Assembly (NCBI RefSeq): GCF_014695585.1 | Contig: NZ_JACJON010000084.1 | Location: 1-64,000, forward strand | Reading direction: 5' to 3' | DNA: 64,000 nt | DNA from: Microcoleus sp. FACHB-831 | GTDB taxonomy: Bacteria > Cyanobacteriota > Cyanobacteriia > Cyanobacteriales > FACHB-T130 | Shown here: piece after piece, positions 1-7,949 of the stretch | How positions within the stretch are numbered: the stretch's first letter is position 1 | Layout of the letters: every line of letters begins with the position of its first letter | Translations under genes and position numbers: made by a program | Notes under the pieces: model-generated | The model's database searches: none | Told to the model about the DNA's origin: nothing | The model's input: the letters and a program-made list of their open reading frames with translations, nothing else

Positions 1-99
1 TTATGAACGCTTACCACAAACTTCAGAAACTTTTATTTATATTGCGATGATACGTCTTATGGTTCGACGACTTGCATGAGTTTTGACTCAGTTTGACTT

Positions 100-1176
100 T
101 TAAAACATCCTCTTAGCTGCGGACTCTATTACACTTGTCGCCCAGTCTGGCAAGCTCATCCCCTCCGCCCGTGCGACATCCTGAAGCTTGGGCAGCAAGT
201 GGGCTGGTAAGGTAAGGGTAATTGTTGAGTGGGTGGAATATCTGGTTTTTTGGTCGAATTTTTCAACCTGGCGATCGCGGTAAGTCCATAACTCACATTC
301 TTCACCCCGCGTAGCACCGTCTTTCTCCAGAAAACTCACTTTGCCCAAGTTGTAGCAGTAGAAACTTTCGTTCCCGATTGCTTCACCTTTATGTTGGCAG
401 TTCCAGCAACTCGGCAGTGGCGAAGCTTGCACCTTGTTAGTTGAATCCTTTGGTGTCGGGCGTTTGTTGCTCTTGCTGCTTGATTCCTTTTGTGTAGGAT
501 TTTTAATAACTGCCATCAGCTTAACGGCTGCATCTACACTTTGCTCGTTCAAGGTAGAACGCAGCGATCGCGCTACTTCTATATTTCCCAGCCAGGTTTG
601 TTCATCTATATATTCCACAACTTTAGCGGCTTTGGCATAATTGCGACCGCTGCCCAATCCGACCAGTTTAGCTAGGCGATCGCGTGTTGTCCCTCGTTCG
701 CCGAGCAGTTGTGGAAAATTTTCCATAACTGCTCTACCACTGTAGTTACTCTGAGCAGCTAGTTGCCTCCTACGCGCCGCCAAGTCTTCTATCTGTTTCC
801 ACGCCGCCGCTTCTCGTACTTTCTGTTCTACCGTTTTAGAACGGCTGGCATTTTCCAGCAGCAGCGCTTGCACTTGGGCTAGTTCTGAGGGAAATTCTCT
901 CACCTCTACAGGTATGCTCTGCCAACCCAGTTGCAGCAATGCTCTCCAGCGGCGGTGTCCGCTGATAATCGTTCGGTCATTGGTGACAACCAGCGGTTTA
1001 ACCCACCCGGAATCGCGAATGAGAGCCACCAGATCGCTTACATCTTCTTCTTCACCCCGATATATTGAGGTATTGCGAGGATGGGGTTTTAGTCTTTTAG
1101 GATCTATTTGAGAGAATACAGATGGTATGGGTTCAGCAGTTATAATTCCAGTTAATAAACCCTTAGAACTGTCCAT
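100..1176 (-). CDS. ParB-like nuclease-domain protein with Cys cluster and RHH-like tail
   Basis: A 358-residue protein. Residues about 20-115 form a ParB/Spo0J N-terminal domain, with the signature ISGHRRWRAL at 71-80. A helix-turn-helix-like region follows (about 160-215, LVGLGSGRNYAKAAKVV). A cysteine cluster (C257, C260, C274, C294) could bind zinc. The last 45 residues (TITLTLP, then two predicted helices) resemble a ribbon-helix-helix module. ParB-family proteins bind centromere-like DNA or act as CTP switches, and the many cyanobacterial relatives with this domain mostly have no known job. No ParA gene is visible, so classical partitioning is not supported here. The neighbouring RHH gene and iterons suggest a DNA-binding role. 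Codons for residues 149-158 contain a 32-bp near-perfect palindrome that also occurs downstream of the RHH gene. The start codon is supported only by frame and domain position. Confidence 0.8.
   Translation of the reverse strand: MDSSKGLLTGIITAEPIPSVFSQIDPKRLKPHPRNTSIYRGEEEDVSDLVALIRDSGWVKPLVVTNDRTIISGHRRWRALLQLGWQSIPVEVREFPSELAQVQALLLENASRSKTVEQKVREAAAWKQIEDLAARRRQLAAQSNYSGRAVMENFPQLLGERGTTRDRLAKLVGLGSGRNYAKAAKVVEYIDEQTWLGNIEVARSLRSTLNEQSVDAAVKLMAVIKNPTQKESSSKSNKRPTPKDSTNKVQASPLPSCWNCQHKGEAIGNESFYCYNLGKVSFLEKDGATRGEECELWTYRDRQVEKFDQKTRYSTHSTITLTLPAHLLPKLQDVARAEGMSLPDWATSVIESAAKRMF
703..734. repeat. 32-bp near-perfect palindrome inside the ParB-like gene
   Basis: The segment begins GAGCAGTT and ends AACTGCTC around the centre GGAAAATTTTCC, and 31 of 32 bases match the core of the perfect palindrome at 1876-1927. 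It lies within the reading frame of the ParB-like gene, coding for residues around VMENFPQLL. It could be a binding site or a small palindromic element captured in frame. Confidence 0.8.
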
Positions 1177-1536
1177 TACTATAGTCCCGGTTCCTAATTA
1201 GTTGGGTAATATCTTTTGCGCTTGATAACTACTCGTTATTTAGAGAGCGGACATGAAAGGGAGGTGGAGAGTGTTTAGTGCGATCGCGCATCGCGTAATA
1301 CTAAGACATAGCCCACAATCCACTACCTTCCCTGGCAGGCAAACCATTCCTGCTAGACGCTCTCTATTTCAGAACATGACAGTGCCGTGCAAAATTAGAT
1401 AATCTAGTCATTGCCTAGACTCCTTTTTCAAAATTGGGGTAACAGCAGCAGCCTATCGACCCTGCAAAGCTAGACTGGCATCTGCTACTTTTTCACAAGC
1501 AAACACTACTTGTTCCACGCCCTAGTAAAGTTAAGC
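1177..1536. other. Intergenic region between ParB-like and RHH genes
   Basis: No convincing coding region is seen. It is the shared upstream region of two divergent genes, the ParB-like gene to the left and the small RHH gene to the right. It contains one HIP1-type site near 1283 and should hold both promoters, although no clear -35/-10 pair could be chosen. The 12-bp iterons begin at its right end. Confidence 0.5.
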
Positions 1537-1584
1537 GTACCCTCTATAATACCCCCAAGAGTACCCTCTAACGTACCCAACTGA
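1537..1584 (+). promoter_or_regulatory. Four 12-bp iterons upstream of the RHH gene (putative operator)
   Basis: Four tandem units start at 1537, 1549, 1561 and 1573, exactly 12 bp apart: GTACCCTCTATA, ATACCCCCAAGA, GTACCCTCTAAC and GTACCCAACTGA. The invariant part is TACCC. The array ends 16 bp before the ATG of a ribbon-helix-helix-like gene. Repeats in helical register are typical binding sites for RHH repressors or RHH centromere-binding proteins. That this protein binds them is inference. Confidence 0.6.
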
Positions 1585-1600
1585 AAATTTTCCCAGAACC

Positions 1601-1777
1601 ATGCGAACAAAGTACGTCAAAGTCAGGCTAACGGAATCTGAATTTAGTCTTTTACAAGCTGAGGCTGAAAGCCAGAATATATCTATGGCAGAGGTTTTGA
1701 GAAAATACCTTTACCAACTAGGTTCCTCGTCCCATTCGCAAAAAATCGCAACTAACCAAAAAACAATTCCGGTCTAG
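1601..1777 (+). CDS. Small ribbon-helix-helix-like DNA-binding protein
   Basis: A 58-residue protein starting MRTKYVKVRLTESEFSLLQA. The pattern is a short beta strand (KYVKVRLT), a helix (ESEFSLLQAEAESQ), a turn (NISM) and a second helix (AEVLRKYLYQLG). This is the usual layout of CopG/MetJ/Arc-type RHH proteins or mobilisation-type antirepressor domains. RHH proteins act as dimers inserting their strands in the major groove, usually as autorepressors or plasmid partition/copy-control factors. No toxin gene follows, so an antitoxin role has no partner here. The iterons directly upstream suggest autoregulation. No strong Shine-Dalgarno is seen. The family assignment rests on secondary-structure pattern and could be wrong. 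Confidence 0.65.
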   Translation: MRTKYVKVRLTESEFSLLQAEAESQNISMAEVLRKYLYQLGSSSHSQKIATNQKTIPV

Positions 1778-1875
1778 TATCCTCTGCAATACTAAGTCTC
1801 GGCAGGTGCGGTGAGGGGAATAATAAGGCCAAAGTAGGCAGTAAGCATTTAGGGGCAACAGTGCGATCGCACTTT

Positions 1876-1927
1876 CACTTGCCAAGAGCAGTTATGGAAA
1901 ATTTTCCATAACTGCTCTTGGCAAGTG
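1876..1927. repeat. 52-bp perfect palindrome (no loop)
   Basis: Arms 1876-1901 and 1902-1927 are exact reverse complements, meeting at GGAAAATTTTCC. The 32-bp core (1886-1917) matches 31/32 bases within the ParB-like gene at 703-734. It lies just downstream of the permease stop codon at 1930 and 99 bp after the RHH gene, so it could also act as a bidirectional terminator, though no T-run follows. The exact match over 26 bp arms implies either recent origin or selection. Confidence 0.9.
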
Positions 1928-1929
1928 GT

Positions 1930-3561
1930 TCAGTGTAATACTCCGCCTCGATTTCCCTCGTCCAGGGTAGATTGGTGATCGCTCCCTGAATGGCGTGTCT
2001 GCCACGCCGCATAGAAAAACAGGATAGCCATCAATAAATAGCCAACCGCCCAAGCACTGCCAGCACCAAAGCCCAACTTAATGACTGTATCGGCAATTCC
2101 CCAGTTGTAGCTGTGCATCAAACCCACCCAAGACATTAAAGCGGCGGCTATCGACCAAAAAGCTGCCCCACGAAAATTTCGCTCAATAATGTAGACGGTG
2201 ATACCAGCCAGAAGCATCGAGCTAAAAATAAATCCCTGTTCGAGGGCAAAAGCTCCATCGATAAAGGTGTCGAAGGCTTTAAATTTATCAATCAACGCTG
2301 GTGTCAAAGGATTGGCTGGCGTACCCATTCCAGCCGCTTGTAGGGCTTGTTTGGCAATTAATGCCCCCCATGCGGCGATCGCTGGTAGCAACCCAACCAC
2401 AACAGCCGGGGCATGATGAGATGGTGTTGCTTCAAAGCTTTGGGCGACTATTACAATGCCAATCCACAAAACAATCGCCATCCCCGCATCAACGGGTACA
2501 AAGTAGGCTAACAATCCTACAGTGCCACTCAAACACAGCAAAGACATCACCACGCCGTTGAGGACAGAGTATCCCACTCGCGCCCCCATCGCTTTCCAAC
2601 CCGGATGACCGATGTAAATCGTGGTGGGGAAACAAGAACCGCAGACAGCAGCGACAATCGTGCCAATTCCATTAGCAGCAAGACAAGGTGTAGCGGGGTA
2701 ATTATCTCCCGCTGCTTCAGCACTTTCCAAGTTTTGAATGCTGCCGATTAGGTTAAATAGTCCCATTGGCAAGATAACGCTGAGATAATCTAATAACGTC
2801 CCACGTCCATTCCACAGTTCTCCTAGCCAGAAGCCCGGTAAATAAAGGCCAATCGGTTGTAAGGCGGTGGCAAAACGGGCGTTATCCCAACTCATTAACC
2901 CGGTTCCCCAAGCAAGGGCAATGCCTAACAGTACGGCTAGCAGTCCACCAGGAATCGCAAATTTTACTCCGCCAAAGTAAGTTAGCAGAATTACCCCTAA
3001 CGGCACTAAACCCACAACTGGATTGGCAAAGGTGCGGAAGAGGAAGCCGATGGCTATGAAGGTAAGGGCAATGCCGCCTAAAGTTGAGAGGAGTGCGGCG
3101 CGGGGTGCGATCCGTCGTAAGTTATTGCCAAACCAAGCACCACCCAATTCAATTAATCCGCTACCCAAGCAAGCGACTAAACCTGCTTGCCAAGCTAGTT
3201 CGGCTGCTTGTTCGGGTGAGACGCCTTTAGCGATCGCTGCCAGCTTAACTGGTAGCATAACTAAAAACACATAAGCAAACAGGCTGACTGTGTTGATGCC
3301 ATAGGGAAGTGCAGTAATGTCATCCCGATTCTCTCGTTGTCCCACTTGATAAGCAAGCCAACTGTAGTAGATGTTGCCAACTATTAAGGAGAGTGCCACT
3401 CCCGGCAGGATGCGTCCGTAAATCAAGGCAGGGGGGAAGCCGAGAACTCCCCCGCATAGATTCACGATCAGCAGAATTTGAATAAAATTGTCGAGTGCTA
3501 GCCCAAAGAATCCATCAATATCTCGGCGGACTAGCCAGCGTGGAGATGCGATCGCTTCCAT
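1930..3561 (-). CDS. NCS2-type purine/pyrimidine permease
   Basis: A 543-residue polytopic membrane protein with about 12 hydrophobic segments beginning near residue 20 (LDNFIQILLIVNLCGG) and ending near residue 520. The opening DIDGFFGLALDNFIQ, the DDITALPYGINT segment and the long Gly/Ala-rich helices are characteristic of cyanobacterial NCS2 (xanthine/uracil/adenine permease) proteins. Members import nucleobases with protons or sodium across the plasma membrane. The exact substrate cannot be read from sequence. The gene stands alone on its strand, with the 52-bp palindrome immediately after its stop. A ring of uncharged residues in the middle helices supports a transporter rather than a channel, but this is family knowledge rather than something specific seen here. 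Confidence 0.8.
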   Translation of the reverse strand: MEAIASPRWLVRRDIDGFFGLALDNFIQILLIVNLCGGVLGFPPALIYGRILPGVALSLIVGNIYYSWLAYQVGQRENRDDITALPYGINTVSLFAYVFLVMLPVKLAAIAKGVSPEQAAELAWQAGLVACLGSGLIELGGAWFGNNLRRIAPRAALLSTLGGIALTFIAIGFLFRTFANPVVGLVPLGVILLTYFGGVKFAIPGGLLAVLLGIALAWGTGLMSWDNARFATALQPIGLYLPGFWLGELWNGRGTLLDYLSVILPMGLFNLIGSIQNLESAEAAGDNYPATPCLAANGIGTIVAAVCGSCFPTTIYIGHPGWKAMGARVGYSVLNGVVMSLLCLSGTVGLLAYFVPVDAGMAIVLWIGIVIVAQSFEATPSHHAPAVVVGLLPAIAAWGALIAKQALQAAGMGTPANPLTPALIDKFKAFDTFIDGAFALEQGFIFSSMLLAGITVYIIERNFRGAAFWSIAAALMSWVGLMHSYNWGIADTVIKLGFGAGSAWAVGYLLMAILFFYAAWQTRHSGSDHQSTLDEGNRGGVLH

Positions 3562-4158
3562 ATATATGATTTAAACAACAGCTGTGGGTGAAACTATCTG
3601 GGATACGCCTATCTGAGGGGGCAGATCCAAACAAAGTGGAATTGCGATGCGATCGCGGATGAAGGTATGCACTCAACCTCCGAATCGCACACCCCGCCTG
3701 CAATATCTAAGCATATAGTTCCGATAATTAGTCTTTAGTTACAACAGCGACCAATCAATTTGTGACTTTTTGCCAGCCCAAAAGTGCGATCGCGGCTGTA
3801 AGCTTTAGTAACTTGCCAAACCTCAACACAGCTTGTAAATTTATGTTAATAGAATCGCGCTGAGAATACAGCTACAGCTGAATTTAACCTAGAGACGCGA
3901 TTAATTGCGGAGGTACAAGAGAAAGATAACCAACACAATCATTATTTGGAATAATGAATTAGGCTTTTTATCCAACCTAGCTATTGTTGGTTGGTGTAGA
4001 TTGTAGAAACAAGATTAATCGCGTTTATACAAGCGATCGCTTACCGAGTACCAGACCCAAATTAGCTAAATTTTGCCAATTCTAGGGTTGTTTTTTTAAC
4101 CCATTAGACCGAATCTAGAAAATAGTATCCTTCAAAGATGTACTAAATTTTAATTGAA
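3562..4158. other. Intergenic region, no gene seen
   Basis: About 600 bp upstream of two divergent genes (permease to the left, coiled-coil protein to the right). Only short open frames are present and none looks like a protein. Small inverted repeats occur, for example CATTATT-TGG-AATAATG near 3941-3957 and a Leu-codon-poor AT-rich run. HIP1 sites lie near 3650, 3788 and 4035. It presumably contains both promoters. Confidence 0.5.
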
Positions 4159-4623
4159 ATGCTACATCTGGCCTTAGTGCAAAAAAATGAGTTTTCAGAT
4201 GGGGTCGCCCTGCAATTGCTAGCCCGTCAACAAAGTGAGGATTCTTGGGTAGTCATGGCGAAGAAAGATGTTGTTTCCGTTGCCAAAGCTGACTCCTTAA
4301 ATGAAAATCTGTTAGTTCTGGTAGAGCTTGATAATACTAATCAGGTTCTAAGTATTAAAGATGCAAAAGATTGGGTTTTGGATTTAGTGCAGCAGTACCT
4401 AACTAGCGGCATAACCCCAGGATCTTTACAACAAGAAGCTGAAAGGGCAGAACAATGGCGGCAAGATCTGACTTTACAAAGTCAGGAATTAGCTCGTCGG
4501 ACAATGGAAATGGAAGCACGTCAAGAACAAATTCAAGCCTTAGAAGAAGACCTCAAACGGAAGGAGAAACAACTGGAAAAGAGAGAAGAAGAAGTGAATA
4601 GTCAAATGGCTAAAGATGCGTAA
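4159..4623 (+). CDS. Conserved cyanobacterial protein with C-terminal coiled coil
   Basis: A 154-residue protein of unknown function. The first 95 residues look globular (mixed strands, VVMAKKDVVSVAKADSL). From about residue 98 to the end it is a charged heptad-patterned helix rich in Glu, Gln, Lys and Arg (ERAEQWRQDLTLQSQELARR, LEEDLKRKEKQLEKREEE), predicted to form a coiled coil. There is no signal peptide or membrane segment, so it is probably cytoplasmic and may dimerise. It is a single gene, convergent with the antiporter gene and separated from it by a hairpin. No function is claimed. Confidence 0.75.
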   Translation: MLHLALVQKNEFSDGVALQLLARQQSEDSWVVMAKKDVVSVAKADSLNENLLVLVELDNTNQVLSIKDAKDWVLDLVQQYLTSGITPGSLQQEAERAEQWRQDLTLQSQELARRTMEMEARQEQIQALEEDLKRKEKQLEKREEEVNSQMAKDA

Positions 4624-4638
4624 GCTAGTGGTTAATAA

Positions 4639-4678
4639 TTTAAATTGATAATTTATGTTCATTAGCTATCAATTTAAA
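4639..4678. terminator. Bidirectional AT-rich hairpin
   Basis: The arms TTTAAATTGATA (4639-4650) and TATCAATTTAAA (4667-4678) are exact complements around a 16-nt loop, and GTTAAT/ATTAAC outside extends the stem. It sits between two convergent genes, as expected of a shared terminator. Confidence 0.55.
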
Positions 4679-4695
4679 CCATTAACTACTAACAA

Positions 4696-6804
4696 TTAAA
4701 TCGAAACATTGGAATCTACAAGGCTTGATGGCTGGTTGGGAACAGCAACAGTTGAGGGTCGCCTTGGTTCCCCCAGCATGAGTATAGAGCAGGTCAATTG
4801 CTGGATCAACTGGGTTGTAACATCGCTAATTTCTAAGCCACCAGCCGTGCGCTGCCGTATAGAGCGCAATACAATCAAATCAACCGACTTAGAAGCAGTA
4901 AGAATCGCTTGAGCCACGTTTTCATGTGGAAGGATCTGAATATCTGCTTTACAGTTAGGAGCAGATTTAGAAACTATTAAAGACAACTGCGATCGCATCC
5001 AGGCTATCTTACTAGGCTTGGTTTTGGTATTGCAGACGTGGAACAAGATTACCTCAGCCTGATTAGACGCTGCCAAGATTTCGGCAAACCGCACTGGCCG
5101 CACAGCCTGCTCTGTTAAGTTTTCTACAGGCACCAAGATGCGGCGAATTTCAGAAGGAGAACCAAGCAAGCGCGTTACCGCTACAGGACAGTGGGATGCC
5201 CACAAGACGCTATCAATAACATTGCCAAACAACCGCGCCCTCAAGCCCGTCCGGTTGCCCCAGCCCATAACAATTAAACTCGCTTTTTGTTCCCGGCTGG
5301 CACGGCTAATACCCTGAGCAATTTTGTCATCAAGGCGCACAAGCCCCTCTGCTGTCACGCCCAGCTTTAGACTTAAATCTTTGGCTCTCTCAATTAGCAT
5401 TTCACCGCGTTGGAATGCCATTTCTAACTGGGGAGCATCCATATGAGCATGAGCGTGAGCGATCGCTAAGGGCACGATCCGCCCACCTTCATGCCGCGCT
5501 AGTAATGCTGCCATTTCGATTAAATGTTGCTCAGTCTGAGGATTGGAAAGGGGGACAACAACTCTAAAGGGATGCTCTACTGAGGTAGATTCCCAATCAA
5601 CTAGCTTTATGTCATCCTCAATCCTAGTTTCCGGTACGCTCAACCCGACCGCTACCCGGCTCGTAATCACTGGCCCCAGGGTTGCCGTCACCAGCATCAA
5701 CACCAGGACGCTGTTTAACACCCCTTCTGTTAATAGCCCTACCCGATAGCCAACTAGAGTAGCCGCTAGCGTTGCCGCCACCTGGGGTAGCGACAGCGAC
5801 CACATAGCTAGCATTTCTTGCCAGGTGTAGCGGTATGTGAGCTTAGCAAAAAGAGCCGCTAAAAACTTACTCCCAATCAAACCCAACACAATCGCCAGCG
5901 TTAGCCAAACAGAGGAGAGAGTTTTAATAAAAGCTGGGATATCAATCAGCAGCCCCATATCCACAAAGAAAATTGGGATAAACAGGACGCTACCGACAAA
6001 AAGCACCTTCTCTTTAACTGGTCCTTCCCCAAGAACATCATTCACAGCCAGACCAGCAAGGAAGGCTCCGACAATTTTTTCTACCCCAATCAGCTCGGCT
6101 CCCAACGATGCTAGAAATAGCGCCAGCAGTACAAATAAAAATTGATTGCCCTCTTCGTTCCCAGAGCGTCGAAAAAATTCTTTACCTGCCCAATCCAAAC
6201 CAAACAATACCAGCGCAGAGTAGACAATCAACGAAGCCAACAAAGTAAACAGCTTGGCAGCGGTGAAGTCACCCTTATGAATCCCTACACAAACAGCCAA
6301 TACCAGTAAAGCGCCAATGTCGGTAAAGATAGTCGCTCCAATTGTTACGGTTATTGCTTCATTGGCCACAACGCCCAGGCGGCTAACAATCGGATAAGCC
6401 AAAAGCGTATGAGAGGCAAAGAGAGAGCCAATCAAAACTGAAGCATTCCAGTCAAACGCGAAGAGACGACCCACCGCCGTCCCTACAATCATGGGCACCA
6501 AAAAGGTATAAGTGCCGAACCCAATTGAGCGATGCTTGGTTTTGCGGAATTGTGCGATATCAACTTCTAAACCTGCAACAAACATCAGATACACTAACCC
6601 GATGTCTGAGAGCAACTGCATAGTCTTATCTTCGGTATCAAGCAGCCCTAAAGCGTTAGGGCCGAGAATTACCCCAGCAGCCAGCAAACCAACCAATCCT
6701 GGCACTCGCAGCCGCTCGAAGAGCATAGGTACGATCAAAATGACCGCCAGCAAAATCGCGAAAGGAACGATTGGTTGATGCAGGACGTGCAAAATAGATT
6801 CCAT
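4696..6804 (-). CDS. CPA2-family Na+(K+)/H+ antiporter with C-terminal universal-stress domains
   Basis: A 702-residue protein. Residues about 10-395 are a cation:proton antiporter-2 membrane domain with some 12 helices (GLVGLLAAGVILGPNALGLL early, FTDIGALLVLAVCVG near 160, FVDMGLLIDIPAF near 280). From about 410 onward there are two stretches resembling universal stress protein domains: FRVVVPLSNPQTEQHLIEMA to SHCPVAV, with the nucleotide-binding-like SLIVMGWGNRTGLRARLFGN, and RRILVPVENLTEQAVRPV to CSILMLGE. The CPA2 family exchanges monovalent cations for protons. The UspA domains could sense ATP/ADP or c-di-AMP, by analogy with other antiporter-Usp fusions. The gene is monocistronic by layout. 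The cation specificity is not determinable here. Confidence 0.85.
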   Translation of the reverse strand: MESILHVLHQPIVPFAILLAVILIVPMLFERLRVPGLVGLLAAGVILGPNALGLLDTEDKTMQLLSDIGLVYLMFVAGLEVDIAQFRKTKHRSIGFGTYTFLVPMIVGTAVGRLFAFDWNASVLIGSLFASHTLLAYPIVSRLGVVANEAITVTIGATIFTDIGALLVLAVCVGIHKGDFTAAKLFTLLASLIVYSALVLFGLDWAGKEFFRRSGNEEGNQFLFVLLALFLASLGAELIGVEKIVGAFLAGLAVNDVLGEGPVKEKVLFVGSVLFIPIFFVDMGLLIDIPAFIKTLSSVWLTLAIVLGLIGSKFLAALFAKLTYRYTWQEMLAMWSLSLPQVAATLAATLVGYRVGLLTEGVLNSVLVLMLVTATLGPVITSRVAVGLSVPETRIEDDIKLVDWESTSVEHPFRVVVPLSNPQTEQHLIEMAALLARHEGGRIVPLAIAHAHAHMDAPQLEMAFQRGEMLIERAKDLSLKLGVTAEGLVRLDDKIAQGISRASREQKASLIVMGWGNRTGLRARLFGNVIDSVLWASHCPVAVTRLLGSPSEIRRILVPVENLTEQAVRPVRFAEILAASNQAEVILFHVCNTKTKPSKIAWMRSQLSLIVSKSAPNCKADIQILPHENVAQAILTASKSVDLIVLRSIRQRTAGGLEISDVTTQLIQQLTCSILMLGEPRRPSTVAVPNQPSSLVDSNVSI

Positions 6805-6884
6805 AGGGAGCAGCGCCAGTCAGAAAGTTTAAATTAATAGCTACTTTCTTAACTCAACACTTAAAACTCCAAAATAAAAAGATT

Positions 6885-7553
6885 CTATGGGTGTATTTGG
6901 CTCAAAATATATCTCAAGCGATCGTAGTCGTCCTTAAGCAGGATACTTAGAGTCCGCCCAGCTTGAATTAACCATTCCCGATCTGCTTTGCGTAATTGAT
7001 AAATATCGCGGACGGCAGCTGCCGCCAGCGCCTCAACGGGCGCTCCTATTACCTGCAATAATGTTCTTAGAAAATCCAGTTGTTCGCTGAAGTGAATAAT
7101 TTCTGCTGGTTCGCAACAGTAAACTGCTTGATGGATTTGCGGCGGTCGGGGCGGCAAATATTGGTAAATAGCCCCGCTGGAACTTTTAGAACCATTTGCT
7201 CCCTGGTGGGGTGCTTCAAATCCAACGATAGCAGCTCGAAACTCGGTTTTAAGCATGGCAAAAATCTGGGGTTGCTGCTCTCGCAGTTCCTGCAATGACA
7301 GCCCTAAAGCTCTTGCCCGGTGAACTGTATCGATGGGGCTAGTTGTGGCATGGTAAACGACGGCAAATACTTGATTACCCGACTCTTCATCCACAGACTT
7401 GACCCAACTGCCAAAAGGAGGCATGACTGGAAAGCTCAAATCTTCAGGGTCGAGACACTGCGCTAGGAATTCCGTCGTGGCAGTTTCAATTACTTCTGCA
7501 ATATAGTTAGGATGGCGGTTTCCCGTTGTAAATTGTGGTAGAGGAAGACGCAT
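6885..7553 (-). CDS. Conserved cyanobacterial protein, possible HAS-barrel domain
   Basis: A 222-residue soluble protein with no signal or membrane segment. The N-terminal 110 residues (FGSWVKSVDEESGNQVFAVVYHATTSP, then a charged helical stretch) resemble the small beta-barrel HAS domain found at the start of HerA/ATP-synthase-type proteins. The rest is helical (FSEQLDFLRTLLQVIGAPVE, DREWLIQAGRTLSILLKDDYDR). There is no ATPase motif, so it would be a free-standing barrel plus helices. It lies 88 bp downstream of ndhS on the same strand with a strong hairpin between them. The function is unknown and the HAS assignment is tentative. Confidence 0.6.
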   Translation of the reverse strand: MRLPLPQFTTGNRHPNYIAEVIETATTEFLAQCLDPEDLSFPVMPPFGSWVKSVDEESGNQVFAVVYHATTSPIDTVHRARALGLSLQELREQQPQIFAMLKTEFRAAIVGFEAPHQGANGSKSSSGAIYQYLPPRPPQIHQAVYCCEPAEIIHFSEQLDFLRTLLQVIGAPVEALAAAAVRDIYQLRKADREWLIQAGRTLSILLKDDYDRLRYILSQIHP

Positions 7554-7576
7554 AATTAATTATTTATTATTCAAAA

Positions 7577-7628
7577 GTTCATTGTGCATTGTTCGAGAGC
7601 AAACTGCCGCGAACTATGCACAATGAAC
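7577..7628. terminator. Hairpin downstream of ndhS
   Basis: GTTCATTGTGCAT (7577-7589) and ATGCACAATGAAC (7616-7628) pair perfectly over 13 bp around a 26-nt loop, directly after the ndhS stop. There is no pronounced T-run, so it may be a processing or attenuating hairpin rather than an intrinsic terminator. Confidence 0.5.
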
Positions 7629-7641
7629 CATGAACGATTAA

Positions 7642-7839
7642 CTATTTTGCTTTTTTGCGGCCAGCGGATGTATCTACAAGTTCTATTTCTGAGAGTTGGA
7701 AGGTGATGAGCTTGTCCCAGTTGCCACCTTCAAATAGAACAGCAGCTTTGCCATCGCTAACTCGTTGGACAAGTCCTTTAAAGCCGTAGTAGGTATCTTC
7801 GGCATTCTTGACGCGAACAGGCGATCCGGGCAAAATCAT
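7642..7839 (-). CDS. ndhS: NAD(P)H-quinone oxidoreductase subunit S
   Basis: A 65-residue protein: [20 protein letters not shown] at the start and [20 protein letters not shown] in the middle. This is the compact SH3-like barrel of NdhS, a peripheral subunit of the cyanobacterial and chloroplast NDH-1 complex. It helps bind reduced ferredoxin, feeding cyclic electron flow around photosystem I and respiration at the thylakoid membrane. The length matches the family. The basic C-terminal tail (GRKKAK) is variable. It lies between rodA and an uncharacterised gene, with hairpins on both sides, which suggests a separate transcript. Identification is from remembered family sequence and seems secure. 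Confidence 0.85.
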   Translation of the reverse strand: MILPGSPVRVKNAEDTYYGFKGLVQRVSDGKAAVLFEGGNWDKLITFQLSEIELVDTSAGRKKAK

Positions 7840-7899
7840 AATTCTTTCATCAATAGGTTTGCATTTACTAGCTTAATAGGACTTAGGGAATAATTTTTA

Positions 7900-7947
7900 G
7901 TTATGAGTTATGAGTTTTGAATTAATTTAGACCTCATAACTCATAAC
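7900..7947. terminator. 15-bp-stem hairpin after rodA
   Basis: GTTATGAGTTATGAG (7900-7914) pairs exactly with CTCATAACTCATAAC (7933-7947). The arms are two tandem copies of a heptamer (TTATGAG), so this is also a member of the dispersed short-repeat families in this genome. It follows the rodA stop by two bases in the minus direction. Confidence 0.6.
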
Positions 7948-7949
7948 GC

